Source: Camellia lanceoleosa
Lineage: Eukaryota; Streptophyta; Magnoliopsida; Ericales; Theaceae
DNA: 64,000 bases
Assembly (NCBI GenBank): GCA_025200525.1
Contig: JANUSC010000391.1
Coordinates: 124,001 to 188,000, forward strand
Direction: 5' to 3'
In this document: positions 57,344 to 64,000 of the stretch, one piece after another
Layout: each line of letters begins with the position of its first letter
Numbering within the stretch: the stretch's first letter is position 1
Translations under genes and position numbers: made by a program
Notes under the pieces: generated by a model
Databases searched by the model: none
Seen by the model: only the letters and a program-made list of their open reading frames with translations
Told to the model about the DNA's origin: nothing

Positions 57344-58306
57344 CTTTCCTTTGTGCACAAGCATCATATTTTGTTTTTCATCAAATCCATGCTTTGCATC
57401 CATGTTTCATGCATTTAGATTCGACTAAGTTTGCATTTATAGATTTAATCAATTCCTATGTGATTATGTGCACTACCTCATATTCTTGAAATGATTCACA
57501 TGTAATAGAGTAGATGCCGAATCTTTAGTTGCATCTCATGAGTGAATTGCATTAGGATTTTGTATATAAGATCATGCATGTTTTGCTAACTTTGTTTTAT
57601 AACTGTTTGCGGGAGGTCGGTAAATATGTAAGTTTTGATGTTTTAGCATCCTATTTGTGTGCTTTTCTTACTACATTTTGCATCCTACCATGAGACTATT
57701 TGCTTACTTGATATAACTGTACGAATGCCAGTTGATGAAGGTTTTGTCGCTGAAATTGGAATGATGTTGATCTTCATGTTTGTAAATTCAATTTCTTTGG
57801 GTTGTACATCTTCAAAACTCTTTCAAAATACATGGACTTAAGTTGTTTCAAAATGAATGGCGTAGTCTATACTTGTTTACTTCACATAGTAAATTTCATG
57901 ATTAATTTAATAATTAGAATATAAATATATAATGTTAATAAACTAACATCATGATTTAGTAGAGGTCGATCTTTGATTGGGTAAGCGGGGGCACTCAATT
58001 AATGACCTTCCCTTGCAGATCTAAGGTCTTGAGCCAAGCATCCTTTGTTACGACGAACAATGGCATTGCCATGAGTCACGGGTTTCTTAATTTTTCCAAA
58101 ATATTATGTGGCGACTCTAAGATCTAATGACGCAGCTCATTTCTAGCAATTGTTTTGCACTAAAATGGATTTTCTATAAAAGTTGTCAAATTTGGACTTT
58201 CATCCACGTGTCACATTGCACTCATGAGATTAGACAAAAAAAAAAAAAAAAAAAAATCGAGAACCTGAACTGCTTAACGCGCACGGGTATCCCTGGGCAT
58301 GTTATA
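57344..58306 (+). repeat. Element D 3' LTR, right part
   Basis: Continues 32245 after element E and is collinear with 22460-23409. It ends CATGTTATA, followed by the duplication CCTAC. An A run is at 58237-58256. Confidence 0.9.
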
Positions 58307-58311
58307 CCTAC

Positions 58312-58385
58312 AACTTTTCAAATCTAAATGTACGAATTAATTTCAAGTAAGAAATTTTTTTTTTTTTAATTTACGGGGGATAATT
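58312..58385 (+). promoter_or_regulatory. Element F 3' end with polypurine tract
   Basis: Resumes F after D. ACGGGGGA (58373-58380) is the likely PPT just before the LTR start TGTGAGAACTC. Confidence 0.65.
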
Positions 58386-59416
58386 TGTGAGAACTCATAT
58401 TTAATTATTCTTAAAAATGCATTATAAGATGTGAATAATAAATTAATTTTATCAAAGAACTATTTAATAAATATATTATTATATAAATTAGTTTTAAACC
58501 ATTCCAATTTAGTTACTAACAAAAATATTGTTAAGAAGAATAATTTCGTGGGTATTGAATGTTTTTCGTTTCTAACTATTTTGACGAATATTCAACTTAA
58601 TAGTTATCCTTACTAAATACCTTAGTTGAAAACTTTATTTAATTAGCTTTCAAGAAACCCACACAAATACAAGTTATACAAAAATTTAGTCACTAACAAA
58701 AATATTGTTAAGAATAAATAATTTTGTGGGTATTTAATATTTTTCAATCGTAACTATTTCTTTCTGATAAGGATTCAATTTAATAATTAATGTTACTAAA
58801 TATCTTAGTTGAAAATTTTATTTAATTGAATTTTAAGAAATCCACACAAATACACAATTATATAAATTTATCATTCAATAAATAAATATAAAAAATAAAA
58901 ATAATAAAATGAAAAAAGAAAATTAGGTGGCTGCCACCACTTGTAATCTTGCATGCTAACCTATGAGATAATCATGATTATGCTCCATGCATAATCTGGT
59001 TGTGTGCTGGTGATATATGTGCATGCAACTCTCTCCTTTCTTCACAACTCGGAAAAAGTGAGAGCTATAATAAAAAAATAAAAATAAAAAAATAAAATGG
59101 TGAAAGCAAGTCAGAGTTGGAAGGAAGAAGAAAGAAGAAGCTTTGAATTTTTCCTACCATTTCACCGCTCCATTTCAATCCTATTACAAAGTAAAAAAAA
59201 CAATCTCAATCCTCTCATTCTTTTCATTATTTGTTTTTTAAAAAAATTGAATCATATTCATATGCTAAAATGATTAAAAATTTTAGATAGAACTTATTTG
59301 TAGTTGCTTGTAAATTTACGACACATATATATTAGATGTTTGAAGATTATTTATATATTAGTATCGTTAAAATCATGATATAATTTTGGATTTATGCTTA
59401 TATGTATAATTTGTGA

Positions 59417-59525
59417 GGTTTGCCCGGTCGTTAACTTCAGGACCCTCAGGATTAGTCCTGACTTTCCTTAAAATCAGCGAGTTGGGGATACCTAAGTTAT
59501 CAAAAATAAATAAATAAATAAATAA
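59417..59525 (+). mobile_element. SINE-like 3' tail
   Basis: GGTTTGCCCGGTCGTTAACTTC, GGATTAGTC and CCTAAGTTATC followed by an AAATAAATAAATAAAT tail resemble the 3' part of widespread plant SINE-type sequences. I recognise it only from memory; no duplication was found. Confidence 0.4.
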
Positions 59526-59542
59526 AATAGACGATTGAAGAT

Positions 59543-59887
59543 CCTGCTGGTTGATGCTGGATTGCTATGTTCAGGTATGTGATGGACTTAGGTGTGCTTT
59601 GCTCTACTGTGGATGTGTTTGTTTTGGTTACTCAGCTAGCAGTAGCATTGGTATGGTGGCTGAGTTTGGTTGGTTGGTCTGTTTTCTCGTTGGTTTCTCA
59701 CCAACTCTGGGGTGCTAGCAAATGATAGAATGAGCTTTTTGATGCCAACCTAGTTGGGATAATTTAGCTCATTGTGATACTTTTGTATTTCCATTTTCTT
59801 TATTGATGTAATTTATTTTGTACTTTATACTTGATTCTTGCATCAATAAAGTTTCTTTATTTGTCGATCAGAAAAAAAAAAAAAAAA
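59543..59887 (+). mobile_element. 5'-truncated LINE (L1-type 3' end)
   Basis: About 345 bp ending GCATCAATAAAGTTTCTTTA, then an A tail of about 18, flanked by a 17-bp duplication AATAGACGATTGAAGAT (59526-59542 and 59888-59904). A target duplication of this length and a poly-A tail show target-primed reverse transcription. GATGCCAACCTAGTTGGGAT is typical of plant L1 3' ends. It is too truncated to code. Confidence 0.88.
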
Positions 59888-61932
59888 AATAGACGATTGA
59901 AGATTCTATTTGGTTTGATCATATGGTTCTTAAATCTCTCAAAATTTTGTATGAATTTTTAGACAATTTTATACTGAAAATTTCGAGATGATTTCTCCAC
60001 AAAATTGTTAATAATGAAGTATAGTTTATCCATAAATTTTTGTATCAATTATTCTTGCTTTGTCCGAATTTATATGAAATTTTTATTAAATCTAAATTTT
60101 TAGATAGATTCTGCTTTATTATTGAAAATTCACTAAAATCTTATATTAGAGCAAATCTAGTGTATTCTGAGTTAAAAATGAAATTTGAGAAGTTTAGCTT
60201 CATACTCAATTTTTAGATTATGGATTTGATTTATAAATTTCAGTGTGAAATTATTTTAAGAAGATGTGACAAATCTATATTATGTAATTTCTTATAATTT
60301 TATAGAAATATTTATAACTTACTTTTAGGAAATTCTTTATGAAAAATGACCATAATGTATTTTTGAACATTCCAGAGAATTACATGAATTTTAGAATTGT
60401 CTAAATAATTTATTTCAAATTTTAACCACGAAAATTGTGTTCTGAAAATTCTGGGCAGAATATTAAAGAATTAAGATTACCAATTCAATTATTTATTAGA
60501 ACTAAAAATTAGTGTTTTGCTAATCTATTTAATTAGATTTTGTAAATTAGTAGTCTATGCATGTGTGTTGTTGCGATTTATTTTAGTATTTAAAATTATT
60601 TTTTCACACTATGGCTTGATTTAACTATTTATAGTAATTTGTAAACATTGATAGATTATTGTAGAACGTATTTTCTATTAAAAATTGTATTAAAATTTTG
60701 TAGTATCAATTGTGATCTAATTGGTAATTATTAGCGATTATTATGAAAATTAATTAAAATGATCAAAGAAATGTACGAAATTAACGATTGATGGTTAATA
60801 TTGATTGTTCAGGGTAAGTCCTAGTTTTAAATAGTGTACGAAATTATGGTTGACAATTAAGACCAATTGTTCAAGGTGAGCCTTAGTTTTGATAATTATT
60901 CGCGAAACCCTAAGATGGCACAAAACTTATTTTAGCCATTATCGGTGTTCGGTTTTGGAATAAGGGTGGATGTGCAAGTGGCACAAAGGAAGGTTACGTA
61001 CCCCAGGGGTAGACCAAGGATGCAAGTGTTTGGGTATGTACCTTTGGATGAGCATCCCTAGTTGTTACGGTTGGTAATATTTGAATATTTGACTAAGGGG
61101 GGTTTCAAATTAACCGTGGTCATAGCTTAGTGGTTGGAAAGTTAAATCTTTTTTATGAGATTTCGAGCGTCACCTAATTTATTAAAATAGTTGAAATTAT
61201 TTTAATAGTTGTTATATTGTTATATCATGTTTATAATCCTGTTATTTTTCTCTTACAAAGAAAGGTGTGTTTGCTATGTTTTCTGACTATGTTGCAAAGC
61301 TCATGACATATATTTTGTTGCCTTGACGTTTTATGCTAGGTTTTAGCAAGGAAATAATTGAAACTGAAAATGGAGTTGACGCCAATGTATAGTCTTAGTT
61401 GACTTGAAGCTATGACTGAGTCGAATAAATTTTATTATTTTATGTATTAGCTATTAAGCACTTTATAATTTTGTTTGATGTTGCATTTGGATAATTTTAA
61501 GTTTTTATTTAATATTATTTGAACCTTTGATTAGACGTCAAGTTTAATATTATTATTTTTTATTTAATGTTGCATTTGGATAATTTTAATTTTCTATTTA
61601 GACGTCAAGTATCTAATTGATAAAGTCATTTTATTTATTTAATTTCCCTTCATGGTCCAAAAATTTAAGGCGTCACAGTTCCACACAAATACATTTTAGG
61701 CATTCATCTAAATTTGTTTGTTTGTTTGTTTTTTTTTTTTTTCCCCCAAGAATAAAATACAATTTTGGAAATGATGTTCAATTGAAAAGTCAAAATATCA
61801 AAAAATACACTTCAAAATTTCAAAAGTAAAGAAATGTTGATGGAGATTCTTTTCATCGTCCTACTCTCATATATTTATATCTTCATAAAAAAAAAATAAT
61901 AATAATAATAATTACAAATAGAGAGAAGACAA

Positions 61933-62341
61933 TGGGGTGTTTGGGAACCTAGATTTGGGGCTAAAATAGCCTCGAAAACAATTTTAGCTTAAAAACTCTT
62001 GAATCAAAAGTTTTTTTTTTTAGGCTAAAATTATTTTTAAGGCTAATTTAGTTAAATTAGGCTGGCAGTGGCTGTCACTGTGATAGTGGTAGGACTGTCA
62101 CTGTGACAAGTAGCTAAATTATAATTTTACCCCGCCAAATTAATTTGGAAAATGTAAAGTTATTGATAAATTTGTCATTTTAATTTCAAACATCATTTCA
62201 ACACATTTTTCAATACACCAACTCAAATAAAAATCCATCTTATTTTCTCAAACACAAAAATTTTCGAACACAAAAACTAAAATAACTTACTAAAATAGTT
62301 AAAAAATCAAAAAATCTGTAAAATAGCCACTTCTCAAACAC
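61933..62341. mobile_element. MITE-like element, uncertain ends
   Basis: GGTGTTTGGGAACC on the left and CTTCTCAAACAC on the right form imperfect inverted ends around AT-rich DNA with a short CTGTCACTGTGA duplication. The size fits a MITE. I could not settle the target duplication, so the superfamily is open. Confidence 0.4.
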
Positions 62342-62734
62342 TAACAATAAATAGAGGAGGATTATTATTGAACAAAGGTAAAATAACACAGAAAGACAGT
62401 AATGACAAATATATATTTTTTTTCAAGTATGTTTGTGATACAATTTTGAAGTACGCCATTAAAAACAACGGTCTATAAATGCATTTTAAACATTATTTTC
62501 ACATATATGTACCTAAAAAAAAAAAAAAAACATTATTTTCATATACGTATATCTATTATTTTCAAAAATAGAAGACAATTTTCGAAATTCATATTCAAAT
62601 TGAAAATACAATGCCTCATTTTTTATTTGGGCAAGTTAACTCATTGAGTTAAATTGAGAATTTATAATTTCACCTTTAAAAATAACATTTTCCCTTCCTA
62701 CTCACTCATCACCTCCAACTCTCTCCTCTCTCTA

Positions 62735-62963
62735 GAATGATGGAATGGACTCCATTGACGTTCTCTTCTTCTAAACCGCAATCTCCTCCTCTTCCTCTTC
62801 CTTCAAGTGGTGCTATTATGAGCCTTGTGCTGCTTGCAAAATTCTGCGTTGCCGCTGCGTCAACAACTATCTTTTGGCTCCCTACTTTCCTCCTACTGAT
62901 CTATTTAAGTTCAGCATTGCCCACAGAGTCCTTGGAGCTAGCAACATCATCAAGTTGTTGCAG
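62735..62963 (+). pseudogene. LBD (LOB-domain) gene, exon 1, damaged
   Basis: The frame at about 62817-62963 encodes PCAACKILRCRC, LLAPYFPPTDLFKFSIAHRV and LGASNIIKLLQ, the LOB domain's zinc motif and GAS block, ending at CAG|GTATTA, a usual intron position in this plant transcription factor family. The fourth zinc cysteine is tyrosine (VNNY). An upstream frame from ATG 62737 (MMEWTPLTFSSS plus a Pro-rich leader) is out of register with the domain, so there is a frameshift near 62815. A CT-rich leader precedes it. It is probably a decaying gene or a displaced fragment; the second exon is not in the window. Confidence 0.8.
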
Positions 62964-64000
62964 GTATTATTCTCATCAAGCTTTCAGGCTAATTTGGTCT
63001 CATTCTTGTCTCCTCCTGTAGTTTCTCTTTCACTACTTCAAAACTTTTACAACATTAATTACAAATAGGCCTTTTAACATTTGTTTAAAATCTAGATTCG
63101 CCCTTTAATTTGAAAATTTTCAAATGTTCCATTGACATAATTTTTTATTTAACAGAATTAATTGAAAAAATAAAATTTATTACTGTTCTCTTATAAAATG
63201 ATAAAATTATTCGAGTACTATTAATTGACTTGATAATTTATTAATAAAATGAATTATTTGTTATAAAATTAGAAATTTCAAGAGATAAGATGAAATTTCC
63301 AAAACTACTAGAGATAATTCGTATTTAAAAAAAATCTCAAATGTGTAGGTCATTTATCCTAAAACAATTTAAAACAGTCGTGTACCCAATATATATATAT
63401 ATATATATTTATTTGAAATTTTTTCCAAGTGGAACTCATTCTATCAGAACTTTTAAGGGACAATTGCTTTACAGTCGTGTCAAAAAAAATTAATTAATCA
63501 TTAATGCAAAATTTAATAATTAATATTTATCATTATTTTGTAAATTTTTTTTGACACCAATTATGATTGTAGTTTCTTCAACTATTGAAATTTATGGTAA
63601 ATTTCATTGACACCCCTTGAGATTTCTATTTAATATAAATCTCTCATGATATTTGAAAAATTACACTTTTCGTCTTATTAAATTAAAATGACATATTTTC
63701 TCCTTAGCCTTTATATATATAAAATAATAAAATAATACAAATATTTTGTTAATGTCATTTCAAGGGTAATAAAATCATCTTCTTTGGTTTAACTCACATA
63801 AAAAATTAATTTTTTTTTAATTTTTTACTAATTTTTTTAATATTTTAAGTAATTTTTTATTTTTTAAATACACCTAATCTAGATATACTTAAGAAGTATA
63901 ATATGTTGTATTTCTTTTAAATTAAATAAAAAAATTCAAAAAAATATAAAAAAATTCAAAAAAAATATACAAAAATTCAATACATTTTCTTATTTTGTTG
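62964..64000. other. AT-rich sequence right of the LBD exon
   Basis: Intron-like or intergenic AT-rich DNA with a (TA)n run at 63391-63407 and A/T homopolymers. No second LBD exon or other domain is visible up to the window end. Confidence 0.6.

Larger units (their letters stand above)
21172..58306 (+). mobile_element. Element D: Tat/Ogre-like non-autonomous LTR retrotransposon
   Basis: LTRs start TGTAGACACC (21172) and TATAGACACC (30905). The perfect duplication CCTAC (21167-21171, 58307-58311) fixes the ends. Excluding the elements inserted in it, D is close to 11.8 kb. The order is LTR, primer site, gag, a conserved non-coding module, low-complexity DNA, a seven-unit 80-bp tandem array, PPT, LTR. 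Gag and LTR style match the Tat/Ogre branch of Ty3/gypsy. No protease, RT or integrase is recognisable. The LTRs are visibly diverged, so D is older than E. Confidence 0.9.
12498..61677 (+). mobile_element. Element F: old Ty3/gypsy retrotransposon, outermost host of the nest
   Basis: The LTR end with primer site (13941-13961), decayed pol domains in the order reverse transcriptase, RNase H, integrase, and a matching LTR at 58386-61677 define the element. The RT-before-integrase order and the H2C2 integrase place it in Ty3/gypsy; the sequence looks closest to the Tekay/Del group, judged from memory. Many stops and frameshifts show it is dead. It is interrupted by solo LTR G, element D with everything nested in it, and a truncated LINE in its 3' LTR. 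The left part of its 5' LTR is missing from the window, probably displaced by element H. Confidence 0.82.
58386..61677 (+). repeat. Element F 3' LTR
   Basis: Starts TGTGAGAACTC and ends GGCGTCACA, so the tips are inverted (TGTGA/TCACA). It is 3.3 kb including a LINE fragment. Its right half matches 12498-13946. Short duplications occur within it, such as the ACTAACAAAAATATTGTTAAGA block at 58514 and 58691. Confidence 0.85.

Noticed and set aside
62737..63021. 94-codon ORF starting MMEWTPL as a membrane protein
   Set aside because: The hydrophobic half is the wrong frame of the LOB domain; the adjacent frame carries the real similarity.

Overview
The window is a block of nested transposable elements from a plant nuclear genome. 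Spliceosomal introns, plant-type LTR retrotransposons, a CACTA transposon, and fragments of plant gene families (LOB domain, CCCH zinc finger, STY kinase, plant mobile domain) point to a flowering plant, probably a eudicot with a large repeat-rich genome. I cannot name the species. I see no intact, clearly functional host gene, no rRNA or tRNA gene, and nothing bacterial.

The nesting was worked out from LTR pairs, primer binding sites and target site duplications (TSDs). The outermost element, F, is an old Ty3/gypsy retrotransposon on the + strand. Its 5' LTR ends at 13946, its decayed pol lies in 14.0-15.8 and 19.1-21.0 kb, and its 3' LTR is 58386-61677. F was hit by a solo LTR (G, 15846-19112, TSD ATTAT) inside its reverse transcriptase and by a Tat/Ogre-like element (D, 21172-58306, TSD CCTAC) just upstream of its 3' LTR. 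D holds a 248-bp solo LTR in gag (25400-25647, TSD CATGA). Its own 3' LTR was split by a second Tat/Ogre-like element on the - strand (E, 32246-57343). E's 3' LTR was in turn split by a CACTA transposon (33356-39634, TSD TTA).

The left edge (1-406 and 9396-11709) is internal sequence of a second E-family copy (H), which appears to sit in F's 5' LTR. H is interrupted by a 9-kb non-coding LTR element with 3.3-kb LTRs (412-9390, TSD TGAAA, - strand, tRNA-iMet primer site).

D and E carry gag remnants but no recognisable pol, so both look non-autonomous. They share a non-coding module, a tRNA-type primer site and a PPT motif. Both have tandem arrays on the 3' side of the internal region, the known hypervariable zone of these lineages. 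E also carries, antisense to itself, an intron-containing GC-rich gene of the plant mobile domain (PMD) family, now frameshifted. The CACTA element carries pieces of at least five host genes with their introns: peptide N-glycanase, CCCH zinc finger, a WD40 protein, an STY-type kinase and a cullin.

Right of F (61678-64000) is AT-rich sequence with a MITE-like stretch and one exon of an LBD (LOB-domain) gene. That exon lacks the fourth zinc-binding cysteine and has a frameshift.
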